A stretch of 64,000 bases of DNA from Campylobacter sp. CNRCH_2014_0184h (GCF_025772985.1 NZ_JAKMTB010000003.1:186001-250000), one strand, 5' to 3'. Shown: positions 20,453 to 30,072, counted from the stretch's first letter. Notes: a model not told the origin generated them from the letters alone. Numbers and translations: made by a program.

Positions 20453-23196
20453 GTTGTAATTTTGAGCCTTTTTTGGCCTTAGAAGCTAGTGCAGGAAGTG
20501 GAAAAACCTTTGCATTAAGCGTGCGTTTTGTAGCCTTGGTGTTAATGGGAGCTAAGATTAATGAAATTTTAGCTCTTACTTTTACCAATAAAACCACAAG
20601 TGAGATGAAAGAAAGGATTTTTAAAACCTTTTTAGAATTTGATGTGCTTGAAAATGGAGAAAATAAAGCAGAATGCAATGAGCTTATGAGAATGCTAGGC
20701 AAAAGCAAAGAAGAGCTTGTAGATTTAAGACAAAAGCGTAAAAACGAATTTTTAAGATCTAAACTCAATATCTATACCTTTGATAGTTTTTTTTCGCAAA
20801 TCATTCGTTCTTTTGCTTTAAATTTAGGTTTTATGAGTGATTTTGAGATCATAGAAAGTCAAGATAGTTATAAAAATTTCATTGCTAAATTAAACGAAGA
20901 AGAGCTAAAAAGTCTAGCGTATTACATTATCCAAACAAAAAGCAAAAGTGATTTTTTAAAAAACCTTGAAAATTTATATACCAAACATTGTGATGTTAAG
21001 CCAAATCCAAAAGCTTACCTTCCAAGCAAGGCTGCTTTAGAAAAAAATATTGATGAGTTTATAGCTTATGCAAAAAATTTAAGCACAAATAAAAATTATC
21101 TTTCAAATTTTAATTTTGAAAGAATGGAAGATTTTTTCGCTAAGCCTATTATTAGTAATTTAGATAAAAATTATTTTACTAAAGTCATTGATAATGAATT
21201 TTTACAAAAAAGAGCAGAGCTTATACAAAATGCAAAAGAATATTTTAATCAAATAGAAAATTACCGCATAAGTATGCTTGCAAAGCTTTTGAAGCATTTT
21301 AAAGAAGCAAGAAATGAAAACAATACCAAGCAAAATGCATTAACTTTTTCAGATATAGCCTTAAAAACTTATGAATTAATTAGTGATGAGGCTAATAAAG
21401 AATTGATTTATTTTAGACTTGATGGATATATTTCTCATTTATTAATCGATGAATTTCAAGATACTAATGTCTTGCAATATCAAATTTTAAAGCCTATTAT
21501 CGCTGAGCTTGTTTCAGGTGAGGGTGTGAAAAAAAACAGAAGTTTTTTTTATGTAGGCGATAAAAAGCAGAGTATATATGGTTTTAGAGGGGGTAAAAAA
21601 GAACTTTTTGATAAGCTTTTAAAAGACTTTCCACAAATTAAACTAGAGCATTTAGATACTAATTATCGTAGTAAAAAAATCATTGTTGATTATGTCAATG
21701 ACACTTTTAAAGATAAATTTTTTGATAGCTTTTTAAATCCTAGCTTTACTTTGCAAAAAAGCGTTAAAGAAGGCGGGTATGTAGAAATTTTGCAAAATCA
21801 CATCCCTAGTAAAGATGGTTCTGTTTATGAAGCAAGTGCTAAAGAAGCTTTAAAAATCATCCATAGACTTTTAGAAAAAGGCATTAAGCTTGATGATATT
21901 TGCATTTTAGTATGGGTCAATAAAGACGCCACTTTGATTCAAGAATTTCTTGAAGAAAATGGCGTTAAAGCTTATACGCAAAGCAATGTTCCTTTGTTAG
22001 ATTGTATTAGCGTAAGAGTGCTTTTTGAGTATGCAAAGGCTTGTGTGCTTAAAGATGAGTTTGGTTTGTATTTTGTAAATGATATTTTAAAAAAAGAACT
22101 TAGTTATCTTGAGCTTGATATAAACCGCAGTGTAGGTGAAATTTTAAAATACTTGATTGATTATTTAAAGCTTGATCTAAGCGATGTTAATCTTATCGCC
22201 TATTTAGAGCATGCAAGTACTTTTGATAATTTTTTTGATTTTTTATTTAGTCCTTGTAAATTAAGTTCTTTACAAGCACAAAATGATGGAGTTAGCATTA
22301 TGACCGTGCATAAGTCTAAGGGGCTTGAATTTGAAAATTTAATCGTGCTTGATAGACTTAGTAAAAAAGCTCCAGACACTGATACTTTAATGTTTGAGTA
22401 TGATTTAGAGCAGGGCTGGGAAATAAAATACAGACATAGTGCTAGAGAATACCTTGAAGATGATAGCTATAATGCCTTTTTAGACAAAAGAAAAAAACTC
22501 CAAACAGAAGATGAGATAAATTGTTTATATGTAGCACTTACTAGAGCTAAAAATTCTCTTTTTGTTATAAAAAATGATGAAAATTATAAGGGTTTTAAAG
22601 GATATTTTAAAGATTATGAAGAAAAGCAAATAGGCATTTTAGAAGAACAACTTTCAAAAACAAATGAGCCTTTGGAAAAATTAGAGCAAATAGAAAGCTT
22701 TGAAGAATTTCAAAAGGTAAATTTACAAGAAGTTAAAGTTAAAAACTATTTTACAAGCGAGCAAATACGTTTTGGCTTGGCTTTGCATGAATTTTTACAA
22801 TATTTTGATTTTAACACTAAAAATAATTTTGAATTTTGTAAGCAAATGGTGTATAAAAAATATCGTTTTTACTTAGATGATGAAGCTTTTGATGAGCTTT
22901 TTAAAAGACTTACTATGCTTTTAAAAGATGAGAAATTTAACGCACTTTTAGTGGGTAAAAAGTTACTTAAAGAGCAAATCATCACTTATAAAGGCGAGCA
23001 AAAACAGCTTGATATGCTTGCATTTGATGATAATGAAGCTATCATTATAGACTATAAAACAGGTTTAAATTTAAACGAGCATAAAAAGCAAGTTTTACTT
23101 TACAAAGAAGCCATAGAAAAAATCTTAACTAAGACTTCCACTAAGGTTTTTTTGGTGTATGTTTTAAAAGATAAAGTGGATGTAATAGAGGTTTAA
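20449..23196 (+). CDS. addA: AddA, UvrD/RecB-type helicase-nuclease
   Basis: This 915-residue superfamily 1 helicase has Walker A ASAGSGKT (residues 13-20), LIDEFQDTNVLQYQIL (motif II), VGDKKQSIYGFRGG (motif III), TVHKSKGLEFENLIVLD (motif V), YVALTRAK (motif VI) and a C-terminal nuclease with IIDYKTG (Asp868). With AddB it unwinds and trims DNA ends for RecA loading. It starts at TTG 20449, overlapping the addB stop, with AAAGGAG eight bases before; no ATG fits as well. Confidence 0.93.
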   Translation: MSCNFEPFLALEASAGSGKTFALSVRFVALVLMGAKINEILALTFTNKTTSEMKERIFKTFLEFDVLENGENKAECNELMRMLGKSKEELVDLRQKRKNEFLRSKLNIYTFDSFFSQIIRSFALNLGFMSDFEIIESQDSYKNFIAKLNEEELKSLAYYIIQTKSKSDFLKNLENLYTKHCDVKPNPKAYLPSKAALEKNIDEFIAYAKNLSTNKNYLSNFNFERMEDFFAKPIISNLDKNYFTKVIDNEFLQKRAELIQNAKEYFNQIENYRISMLAKLLKHFKEARNENNTKQNALTFSDIALKTYELISDEANKELIYFRLDGYISHLLIDEFQDTNVLQYQILKPIIAELVSGEGVKKNRSFFYVGDKKQSIYGFRGGKKELFDKLLKDFPQIKLEHLDTNYRSKKIIVDYVNDTFKDKFFDSFLNPSFTLQKSVKEGGYVEILQNHIPSKDGSVYEASAKEALKIIHRLLEKGIKLDDICILVWVNKDATLIQEFLEENGVKAYTQSNVPLLDCISVRVLFEYAKACVLKDEFGLYFVNDILKKELSYLELDINRSVGEILKYLIDYLKLDLSDVNLIAYLEHASTFDNFFDFLFSPCKLSSLQAQNDGVSIMTVHKSKGLEFENLIVLDRLSKKAPDTDTLMFEYDLEQGWEIKYRHSAREYLEDDSYNAFLDKRKKLQTEDEINCLYVALTRAKNSLFVIKNDENYKGFKGYFKDYEEKQIGILEEQLSKTNEPLEKLEQIESFEEFQKVNLQEVKVKNYFTSEQIRFGLALHEFLQYFDFNTKNNFEFCKQMVYKKYRFYLDDEAFDELFKRLTMLLKDEKFNALLVGKKLLKEQIITYKGEQKQLDMLAFDDNEAIIIDYKTGLNLNEHKKQVLLYKEAIEKILTKTSTKVFLVYVLKDKVDVIEV

Positions 23197-23272
23197 CATT
23201 ATATAAGATATCTATATCGTTTTATTTTTTAAGTTGTGTATTTTTTCATACTCAATATTTTTCATATAGTGG

Positions 23273-23301
23273 TAAGAATATTTAAGCTTTAAATATTCTT
23301 A
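23273..23301. repeat. 13-bp perfect inverted repeat between addA and rplM
   Basis: TAAGAATATTTAA and TTAAATATTCTTA are separated by GCT. It could be the addA terminator, although no T-run follows on the plus strand. It could also be an operator, since its centre is about 45 bases upstream of the rplM -10 box. Confidence 0.5.
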
Positions 23302-23329
23302 AATTAAGTATTAATTAAGTTAAAATAAT

Positions 23330-23335
23330 TATAAT
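23330..23335 (+). promoter_or_regulatory. -10 box for rplM-rpsI
   Basis: A consensus TATAAT follows TTAAGT and A/T-rich sequence 37 bases before the rplM start. Confidence 0.6.
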
Positions 23336-23371
23336 CTCATTTTAAAAAAAATTTTTGGCAAAGGTAAGATG

Positions 23372-23797
23372 ATGACAAAGATAACAAAGCCAAACGAAGT
23401 AAAACGCGAATGGATCGTTTTAGACGCTGAAGGAAAGCGTTTTGGTCGTCTTTTAACAGAAGTAGCGACTATTTTAAGAGGTAAAAATAAACCTTGCTAT
23501 ACTCCAAATGTTGATTGTGGAGATTATGTAATCATTATCAATGCTTCTAAAGCAGTTTTCACAGGTGCAAATAAAGCAGAAGATAAACTATACCACAGAC
23601 ATTCAGGGTATTTTGGAAGTGTAAAAAGTGAAAAATTTGGTGATTTATTAGAAAAAAATCCAGTTAAATTATATAAATTAGCAGTTCGTGGTATGCTACC
23701 TAAAACAAACCTAGGTAGAGCTATGCTAAAAAAATTAAAAATTTATGCAGGTAGCGAACATCCTCATACTGCTCAAATTGCTAATAAAGGAAAATAA
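23372..23797 (+). CDS. rplM: 50S ribosomal protein L13
   Basis: This protein of 141 residues is an early assembly protein of the large subunit. It shows the L13 pattern: [34 protein letters not shown], and the late [21 protein letters not shown]. Two adjacent ATGs exist (23369 and 23372); the second gives better spacing from AAGGTAAG and the conserved MTKITKP start. rpsI follows after two bases, the standard L13-S9 operon. Confidence 0.97.
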   Translation: MTKITKPNEVKREWIVLDAEGKRFGRLLTEVATILRGKNKPCYTPNVDCGDYVIIINASKAVFTGANKAEDKLYHRHSGYFGSVKSEKFGDLLEKNPVKLYKLAVRGMLPKTNLGRAMLKKLKIYAGSEHPHTAQIANKGK

Positions 23798-23799
23798 TC

Positions 23800-24189
23800 A
23801 TGGCAACAACATACGCAACAGGTAAAAGAAAAACCGCTGTAGCTAAAGTTTGGGTAAAAGCTGGTAGTGGTAAAATCATCGTTAATGGTATGGATTTAAA
23901 CACTTGGCTTGGCGGACATGAAGCTATAAAATTAAAAGTAGTTCAGCCTTTATTAGTAACTAAGCAAGAAACTTCTATGGATATTAAAGCAACAACTTTA
24001 GGCGGTGGATACAGCGCTCAAGCTGAAGCTTTAAGACATGGTATTTCAAGAGCTTTAGCTGCTATGGATGCAGATTTTAGAGCATTATTAAAACCAAAAG
24101 GACTTCTTACTAGAGATAGTAGAACTGTTGAGCGTAAAAAATACGGTCGCAGAAAAGCAAGAAGAAGCCCACAATTCTCTAAACGTTAA
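23800..24189 (+). CDS. rpsI: 30S ribosomal protein S9
   Basis: This protein of 129 residues has the S9 features: [15 protein letters not shown] at the start, [19 protein letters not shown] in the middle and the basic tail [18 protein letters not shown], whose final Lys-Arg reaches the P site. It is followed by a clear terminator. Confidence 0.98.
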   Translation: MATTYATGKRKTAVAKVWVKAGSGKIIVNGMDLNTWLGGHEAIKLKVVQPLLVTKQETSMDIKATTLGGGYSAQAEALRHGISRALAAMDADFRALLKPKGLLTRDSRTVERKKYGRRKARRSPQFSKR

Positions 24190-24196
24190 TCTTTTT

Positions 24197-24222
24197 TGGA
24201 TCCATTTTTGGATCCATTTTTT
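24197..24222 (+). terminator. Terminator of rplM-rpsI
   Basis: TGGATCCA occurs twice, separated by TTTT; as the octamer is self-complementary the copies pair as an 8-bp stem with a T4 loop, followed by six T residues. It starts 8 bases after the rpsI stop. Confidence 0.85.
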
Positions 24223-24305
24223 CTTTCATTTTTTAAAAAAACATATTTTTTCATATATTTTAGTTTTGTTTAAAATTATAGGATTTTTTATTTATAATAA
24301 ACTTT

Positions 24306-24311
24306 TATAAT
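24306..24311 (+). promoter_or_regulatory. -10 box of a separate small transcript
   Basis: TATAAT lies downstream of the rpsI terminator and about 95 bases upstream of the cadF -10 box. It predicts a start near 24317, followed by no gene but by a terminator. Confidence 0.55.
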
Positions 24312-24316
24312 TTCAA

Positions 24317-24387
24317 AGTCCGATCAGGGAAACCTCCTTTTTGTAGTAAATTTAAGCCCCTTACCCAAAAGGGGCTTATTTTATTTT
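24317..24387 (+). ncRNA. Candidate small RNA with anti-Shine-Dalgarno stretch
   Basis: Between the rpsI terminator and the cadF promoter lies an apparent stand-alone unit of about 70 nt. It has a TATAAT box at 24306, then a 5' part containing AACCTCCTTTTT (24331-24342), complementary to purine-rich ribosome binding sites, preceded by a possible AGG-GAAA-CCU mini-hairpin. It ends with a terminator: AAGCCCCTT (24354-24362) pairing AAGGGGCTT (24369-24377), then T-rich sequence. No open frame fits. A homologue may already be catalogued in C. jejuni transcript maps; I cannot check. Confidence 0.55.
24354..24387 (+). terminator. Terminator of the candidate small RNA
   Basis: A 9-bp perfect stem (AAGCCCCTT/AAGGGGCTT) with a six-base loop ACCCAA is followed by ATTTTATTTT. 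It lies before the cadF promoter, so it cannot end cadF itself. Confidence 0.85.
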
Positions 24388-24400
24388 AATCTTCATTTTA

Positions 24401-24406
24401 TATAAT
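24401..24406 (+). promoter_or_regulatory. -10 box for cadF
   Basis: TATAAT 33 bases before the cadF ATG, immediately downstream of the small-RNA terminator; AAGGAT serves as ribosome binding site. Confidence 0.6.
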
Positions 24407-24438
24407 ACCCCATTTATTTTCATTTTTAAGGATAGACG

Positions 24439-25425
24439 ATGAAAAAAATTATAGGATTGGTTAGTTTAGTTAGTGCTTTGTTTGCTTTTGATACTAGCAA
24501 AATAGAAATCACTCCAACCTTTAACTACACAACTCCAGAAGGAAATTTAGATCTTAAAAATTATGGTGGAGTGGGATTGAGATTTGGTTATCATTATGAT
24601 GGTTTATGGCTAGATCAGGCTGAACTTGGCTTAGAGTATTATGACAATGCAAAATATAACAATCCAAACGATAATACACATACAGATACTAGTGTTTCAA
24701 GATTTTATGTAAATGCTATTAAAGGAATTGATCTGGCTAATCATGTATATTTATATGGTTTGTTGGGAACAGGTTATGAATATTTGAGTCATGGAGCTTA
24801 TGAAAATAAAAGTGGTATGTTTGCTCAATATGGTGCAGGTTTTAAATTTGCACTTGGCGAAGACTTAGCTTTAAGACTTGAAGCAAGAGATCAAATTAAA
24901 TTCAATAATGGTGAACATAATTTGATTTCTAGTGTTGGCTTGAGTTTTTATTTTGGTAATAAAGCTCCAAAAACTCCTCAAACTGCAACTAAACAAATCG
25001 AAGAAAAACCGCAATCAAAACAAATTGATAAATCATGTCCAGAACCAAGAAAAGGTGCTTTGCTTGATCATATAGGTTGTGAAAAGACAATAGCACTTGA
25101 AGGACATTTTGGTTTTGATCAAATCACTATAAACCCTGAGTTTGCACAAAAAATCCAAGAAGTAGGTAAGGTTTTAGAAGAAAACCCACAATATTATACT
25201 ATTTTAGAAGGTCACACAGATAGTACAGGAACTAAAGCTTATAATCAAAAATTATCATTAGAGCGTGCAAAGGCAGTTGCGAAAGAACTTGAAAAATCAG
25301 GTGTTGCTAAAGAAAAAATTGCAACTAAAGGCTATGGTTTTGAAAAGCCAAAAGTAAGCAATGATACTAAAGAAGGCCGTGCGCAAAATAGACGCGTGGA
25401 AGCAAAATTTTTCATTAAAGAGTGA
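24439..25425 (+). CDS. cadF: CadF, outer-membrane fibronectin-binding protein
   Basis: This 328-residue outer-membrane protein has a signal peptide (about 1-16), an OmpA-like eight-stranded barrel (to about 175), a Pro/Gln/Lys linker and a C-terminal OmpA domain that binds peptidoglycan ([29 protein letters not shown]). CadF mediates adhesion to host fibronectin in C. jejuni. The tetrapeptide FRLS reported as the fibronectin-binding site there is FALG here (residues 137-140), and loops near 71-85 look expanded. Cys pairs before the OmpA domain are kept. It has its own promoter. Confidence 0.95.
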   Translation: MKKIIGLVSLVSALFAFDTSKIEITPTFNYTTPEGNLDLKNYGGVGLRFGYHYDGLWLDQAELGLEYYDNAKYNNPNDNTHTDTSVSRFYVNAIKGIDLANHVYLYGLLGTGYEYLSHGAYENKSGMFAQYGAGFKFALGEDLALRLEARDQIKFNNGEHNLISSVGLSFYFGNKAPKTPQTATKQIEEKPQSKQIDKSCPEPRKGALLDHIGCEKTIALEGHFGFDQITINPEFAQKIQEVGKVLEENPQYYTILEGHTDSTGTKAYNQKLSLERAKAVAKELEKSGVAKEKIATKGYGFEKPKVSNDTKEGRAQNRRVEAKFFIKE

Positions 25426-25428
25426 GCT

Positions 25429-26073
25429 TTGTTAAAAAAGACAATTTTGTTTGACTTAGATGGCACTTTGATAGACTCTACAAGTGCCATTTTAGATGGA
25501 TTTGATGCTGCTTTTAAAGCTTTTGGCGAGCCTTTAAGAGATCATGAGGCCATTAAAGCTTTAATAGGCTTTCCTTTAGATGTAGCTTTTGAAAAACTTG
25601 GAGTGCCAAAAGAAAAAACAAGTGAGTATATTAATGCTTATAGAAGCGTATATCAAAAAATCTATATAGAGCAAACTTCTTTGCTCTCTTTGGCAAAAGA
25701 AAGTGTATATGAGGCTAGTTTGTTTGCTGATTTAGCTGTTGTAACGACTAAAAGTTCTAAATTTTCCAAACCTTTGCTAGATCATTTAGGGATAGGAAAA
25801 TACTTTAAAGTCATTATAGGTAGAGATGATGTAACTCACCCAAAGCCAAATGCTGAGCCTATTTTATTAGCTTTAGAAAAATTATCTAAAGGTAAAGAAA
25901 ATGCATTTATGATCGGAGATACTCATTTAGATATCCAAGCAGCTTGTAATGCTGGTGTTAAACCCATAGCAGTGAGTAGTGGTTATGAAAGCAAGGAAAG
26001 TTTAGCTAAATTTAAAATTCCACTTTTTAAAAATACTTATGGGGCAATAGAGTATATAAAAAATATCCGATAA
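25429..26073 (+). CDS. HAD-family hydrolase (phosphoglycolate-phosphatase-like)
   Basis: This protein of 214 residues has HAD motif I FDLDGTLID, motif II VVTTKSSKF, motif III with Lys (HPKPNAEP) and motif IV IGDTHLDIQAA. This is the Gph/PpaX-like class of small phosphatases; the substrate cannot be told. The only start that keeps motif I is TTG 25429, three bases after the cadF stop, with a weak GAG-containing site. Co-transcription with cadF is likely. Confidence 0.85.
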   Translation: MLKKTILFDLDGTLIDSTSAILDGFDAAFKAFGEPLRDHEAIKALIGFPLDVAFEKLGVPKEKTSEYINAYRSVYQKIYIEQTSLLSLAKESVYEASLFADLAVVTTKSSKFSKPLLDHLGIGKYFKVIIGRDDVTHPKPNAEPILLALEKLSKGKENAFMIGDTHLDIQAACNAGVKPIAVSSGYESKESLAKFKIPLFKNTYGAIEYIKNIR

Positions 26074-26190
26074 TTTCACACTCAAACTCTATACTTATAA
26101 ATAATAAAAATTTTTTATCATTGTTTAAGACAATTCAAGATAAAGTAGCTATTGATTTTAAGTAATTATTTTAATTATAAGGATAATTAG

Positions 26191-29100
26191 ATGAGTAAAA
26201 TAATGAAAACAATGGATGGTAATGAAGCAGCAGCTTATGCAGCTTATGCATTTACAGAAGTTGCCGGAATTTATCCTATTACCCCAAGTTCACCAATGGC
26301 AGATTATACTGATATATGGGCTTCTCAAGGCAAAAAAAACCTTTTTGGAGTACCGGTTAAAGTTGTAGAGATGCAAAGTGAAGCAGGAGCGGCAGGGACG
26401 GTTCATGGTTCTTTGCAAGCTGGCGCTTTAACTACTACTTATACTGCCTCTCAAGGACTTTTACTAAAAATACCAAATATGTATAAAATCGCAGGTCAGC
26501 TTTTACCTGGGGTTATTCATGTGGCAGCTAGAGCTTTGGCTTCTCAAGCATTATCTATTTTTGGAGATCATCAAGATGTTTATGCAGCAAGACAAACAGG
26601 CTTTGCTATGCTTTGCTCACATTCTGTGCAAGAAAGTATGGATTTAGCAGGTGTTGCACACTTAGCAGCTATTAAAGGTAGAGTACCTTTTATGCATTTT
26701 TTTGATGGTTTTAGAACGAGCCATGAAATTCAAAAAATCGAAGTGATGGATTATGCACATTTTGATCGTTTGCTTGACCGTGAAGCTTTATTAGAATTTA
26801 GAAATTCCTGTCTAAATCCAGAAAATCCAAAAACAAGAGGTACGGCTCAAAATGATGATATTTATTTTCAAACAAGAGAGTTAGCAAATAAATATTATGA
26901 AGCTATTCCTGACATTGTTAATGAATATATGCAAGAAATTTCAAAAATTACAGGAAGAGAATATAAGCCTTTTGTGTTTTATGGGGATAAAAATGCAACA
27001 CGCATTGTAGTAGCAATGGGTTCAGTGACTGAAGCTTTAAAAGAGGTTGTAGATCATCTAAATAGTAAAGGCGAAAAAGTCGGGGTTTTAAAAGTTCATT
27101 TATATAGACCATTTAGTTTAAAATATTTATTTGATGTAATGCCTCAAAGTGTTGAAAAAATAGCTGTTTTAGATAGAACTAAAGAACCAGGAAGTTTAGG
27201 CGAGCCACTTTATTTGGATTTAAAAAGTGCATATTATGGAAAAGAAAAAGCACCTTTAATCGTTGGTGGTAGATATGGACTTTCTTCAAAAGATGTTGAT
27301 CCTGCTCAACTTCTAGCGGTTTTTGAAAACCTAAATCAAGCAAATCCAAAAGATGGTTTTACCATAGGAATTAATGATGATGTGACCTTTACTTCATTGC
27401 CTGTGGGAGAAAAAATTTCTTTGGGTGATGAGAGTACTATAGAGTGCCTATTCTATGGACTTGGTGCTGATGGTACTGTAGGGGCAAACAAAAACTCTAT
27501 TAAAATTATAGGGGATAAAACAGACTTTTATGCACAAGCTTATTTTGCTTATGATTCTAAAAAATCAGGTGGTTATACAAGAAGCCATTTAAGATTTTCT
27601 AAAAAACCTATCACTTCAACTTATCTAGTTTCTACGCCGCATTTTGTAGCGTGTTCAGTGGCTGCTTATTTAGAAATTTATGATGTTTTAGCAGGCATTA
27701 GAAAAGGCGGAACTTTCCTTTTAAATAGTATTTGGAGTGCGCAAGAGACTATTAAGAAGATTCCAAATGCAGTAAAAAGGGTTTTAGCGCAAAAAGAAAT
27801 TAATTTTTATATTATTAATGCTACAAAACTTGCTAGAGAAATAGGACTAGGTAGTAGAACAAATACAATTATGCAATCAGCGTTTTTCAAGCTTGCTAAT
27901 ATCATTCCTTTTGAAGATGCGCAAAAATATATGAAAGAATTAGCTTATAAATCATATAGTAAAAAAGGTGATGCTATAGTTGAGATGAATTACAAAGCTA
28001 TTGATGTGGGTGCAGATGGACTTGTAAAAGTTGATATTGATCCTTCTTGGGCAAATTTAGCTGATGAAGTTAAAGAAGAAACTATAGCCTATAAAGGCAC
28101 TGAGTTTGTTGAGAAAATCGCAAAACCTATGAATGCGGCTAAGGGTGATGATTTACCAGTTTCAGCATTTTTGGGTTATGAAGATGGTAGTTTTGAGCAT
28201 GGTACTACTGAGTATGAAAAAAGAGGCGTTGGTGTTATGGTGCCAAGATGGATAGAAACTAATTGTATTCAGTGTAATCAATGTGCTTCAGTGTGTCCGC
28301 ATGCGGTTATTAGACCTTTCTTGATTGATGAAGAAGAATTAAACAATGCTCCAGCAGGTGTAAAAGAACATAGTTTAAATGCAAAAGGCGTAAAAGAGCA
28401 AAAATTAAATTTCAAAATTCAAGTTTCGCCACTTGATTGTACAGGTTGTGAGCTTTGTGTGCATGAGTGTCCAACTAAAGAAAAATCTTTAGTAATGGTT
28501 CCACTAGGTGAAGAGCTTGATCATGGTGAGCAAGAAAATGCAGATTATTTATTCAAAAAAGTAAGCTATAAAGATAATATCTTAAATAGAGAAAATGCAA
28601 AAGGTGTTCAATTTGCTCAACCTTTATTTGAATTCCATGGAGCATGTCCAGGATGTGGAGAAACTCCTTATATCACTTTAATCACTAGATTGTTTGGTGA
28701 AAGAATGATTATTGCTAATGCGACAGGTTGTAGTTCTATTTATGGTGGTTCAGCTCCTTCAACTCCATATAGAAAAAGTAATAAAAATGGTCATGGACCA
28801 GCTTGGGGTAATTCTTTATTTGAAGATAATGCTGAATTTGGTCTTGGTATGAAAATAGCAACTGAAACAACAAGACATAAAATTGAGCAAATCATGAATG
28901 AAAGTATGCAAGAAGTTCCTAATGCGCTTTCTGCATTATATAAAGAATGGATTGCAAATAAAGAAGATTCTAAAGCTTCTTTAGAGCTAAGAGATAAGTT
29001 AGTGCCATTGCTAGAAGAAAATAAACAGATTAAAACTGTAAATGATATTTTAGAACTGAAAAGCTATTTAAGTAAAAAATCACATTGGATTTTTGGTGGT

Positions 29101-29745
29101 GATGGTTGGGCTTATGATATAGGTTATGGCGGGCTTGATCATGTTTTAGCAAGTGGTGAAAATGTAAATATTTTAGTGCTTGATACTGAAGTGTATTCTA
29201 ATACTGGAGGCCAAAGCTCAAAATCTTCAAGAACAGGTTCAGTAGCTCAATTTGCTGCAGCAGGTAAGCCAGTGCAGAAAAAAGATCTAGGTCAAATTGC
29301 TATGACTTATGGTTATATTTTTGTAGCTCAAGTAAATTCTAATGCAAATTATGCGCAATTGTTAAAAGCAATAATAGCAGCAGAAGCTTATGATGGACCT
29401 TCTTTGATTATTGCTTATTCTCCTTGTATAGCTCATGGTATTAAAGGTGGGCTTGGAAATTCAGGAAATCAAGCAGAACTTGCCACAAAATGTGGATATT
29501 GGCCAACTTATATTTATGATCCACGTTTAGAAGCAGAAGGTAAAAATCCTTTAACAATTTCTTCTAAAGAGCCTGATTGGGATTTATATGAAAGCTTTTT
29601 AATGAATGAAGTGCGTTATAATTCTTTGAAAAAATCAAATCCTGAGCAAGCAAAAGAATTATTTGAAAAAAACAAAGCAGAAGCACAACGCCGTTATAGA
29701 CAACTTAAACGTCTAGCAAGTGCTGATTTTAGTAATGAAAATTAA
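26191..29745 (+). CDS. nifJ: Pyruvate:ferredoxin/flavodoxin oxidoreductase
   Basis: A single-chain enzyme of 1184 residues that oxidatively decarboxylates pyruvate to acetyl-CoA and reduces flavodoxin or ferredoxin. Domains run from the N-terminal pyrimidine-binding part (YPITPSSPMADY), through a CoA-binding region, two [4Fe-4S] motifs (CIQCNQCASVCP from Cys692; CTGCELCVHECP from Cys750), to the C-terminal TPP domain (CPGCGETPY, ATGCSSIYGG, GGDGWAYDIG) with the proximal cluster. The flavodoxin at 45449 is a likely partner. AAGGATAA precedes the ATG. Confidence 0.96.
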   Translation: MSKIMKTMDGNEAAAYAAYAFTEVAGIYPITPSSPMADYTDIWASQGKKNLFGVPVKVVEMQSEAGAAGTVHGSLQAGALTTTYTASQGLLLKIPNMYKIAGQLLPGVIHVAARALASQALSIFGDHQDVYAARQTGFAMLCSHSVQESMDLAGVAHLAAIKGRVPFMHFFDGFRTSHEIQKIEVMDYAHFDRLLDREALLEFRNSCLNPENPKTRGTAQNDDIYFQTRELANKYYEAIPDIVNEYMQEISKITGREYKPFVFYGDKNATRIVVAMGSVTEALKEVVDHLNSKGEKVGVLKVHLYRPFSLKYLFDVMPQSVEKIAVLDRTKEPGSLGEPLYLDLKSAYYGKEKAPLIVGGRYGLSSKDVDPAQLLAVFENLNQANPKDGFTIGINDDVTFTSLPVGEKISLGDESTIECLFYGLGADGTVGANKNSIKIIGDKTDFYAQAYFAYDSKKSGGYTRSHLRFSKKPITSTYLVSTPHFVACSVAAYLEIYDVLAGIRKGGTFLLNSIWSAQETIKKIPNAVKRVLAQKEINFYIINATKLAREIGLGSRTNTIMQSAFFKLANIIPFEDAQKYMKELAYKSYSKKGDAIVEMNYKAIDVGADGLVKVDIDPSWANLADEVKEETIAYKGTEFVEKIAKPMNAAKGDDLPVSAFLGYEDGSFEHGTTEYEKRGVGVMVPRWIETNCIQCNQCASVCPHAVIRPFLIDEEELNNAPAGVKEHSLNAKGVKEQKLNFKIQVSPLDCTGCELCVHECPTKEKSLVMVPLGEELDHGEQENADYLFKKVSYKDNILNRENAKGVQFAQPLFEFHGACPGCGETPYITLITRLFGERMIIANATGCSSIYGGSAPSTPYRKSNKNGHGPAWGNSLFEDNAEFGLGMKIATETTRHKIEQIMNESMQEVPNALSALYKEWIANKEDSKASLELRDKLVPLLEENKQIKTVNDILELKSYLSKKSHWIFGGDGWAYDIGYGGLDHVLASGENVNILVLDTEVYSNTGGQSSKSSRTGSVAQFAAAGKPVQKKDLGQIAMTYGYIFVAQVNSNANYAQLLKAIIAAEAYDGPSLIIAYSPCIAHGIKGGLGNSGNQAELATKCGYWPTYIYDPRLEAEGKNPLTISSKEPDWDLYESFLMNEVRYNSLKKSNPEQAKELFEKNKAEAQRRYRQLKRLASADFSNEN

Positions 29746-29748
29746 AAT

Positions 29749-30072
29749 TTGCTTCGATTTTTACTTGTGAGTTTATGGGTGCTTAGTGCTTTTGGTGCTA
29801 AGTACCCATTTTTGAATCAAGATTGCAGTAATATTGATTTTTCTTTGATTCAAGATCCTTTTTTTCAAAAGACTACAAATATAAAATCTGATTTTTCTTT
29901 GCAAGCTATCATTTCTAATAAAGTTAAGATTAATGATAAATGGTATGCTTTAAATGATGATATTGAAGGTTTTAAGATTGTTGAGATTAAAAATTCTCAA
30001 GTTGTATTGATAAAGGAAGAAAAAATCATGGTTTTAAAATTGTATGAAAAAAATAATATTTTTATTTATTAG
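29749..30072 (+). CDS. ctsR: CtsR-like transformation system protein
   Basis: This small exported protein of 107 residues has a signal peptide (LRFLLVSLWVLSAFGA) and a compact domain with LQAIISNKVKINDKWYALND, resembling the short pilotin- or PilP-like proteins of type II secretion systems. It starts at TTG 29749, three bases after the PFOR stop, and overlaps ctsD by 29 bases. The position directly before the competence secretin matches C. jejuni ctsR; homology beyond that is not certain. Confidence 0.6.
   Translation: MLRFLLVSLWVLSAFGAKYPFLNQDCSNIDFSLIQDPFFQKTTNIKSDFSLQAIISNKVKINDKWYALNDDIEGFKIVEIKNSQVVLIKEEKIMVLKLYEKNNIFIY

Noticed and set aside
24128-24310. Frame overlapping rpsI and its terminator
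   Set aside because: It reads out-of-frame rpsI and then T-rich terminator sequence; no ribosome binding site or known similarity.
24332-24341. ACCTCCTTTT as a fragment of 16S rRNA
   Set aside because: Only about ten bases match the 16S 3' end and the flanks do not; a small RNA with its own promoter and terminator explains it better.
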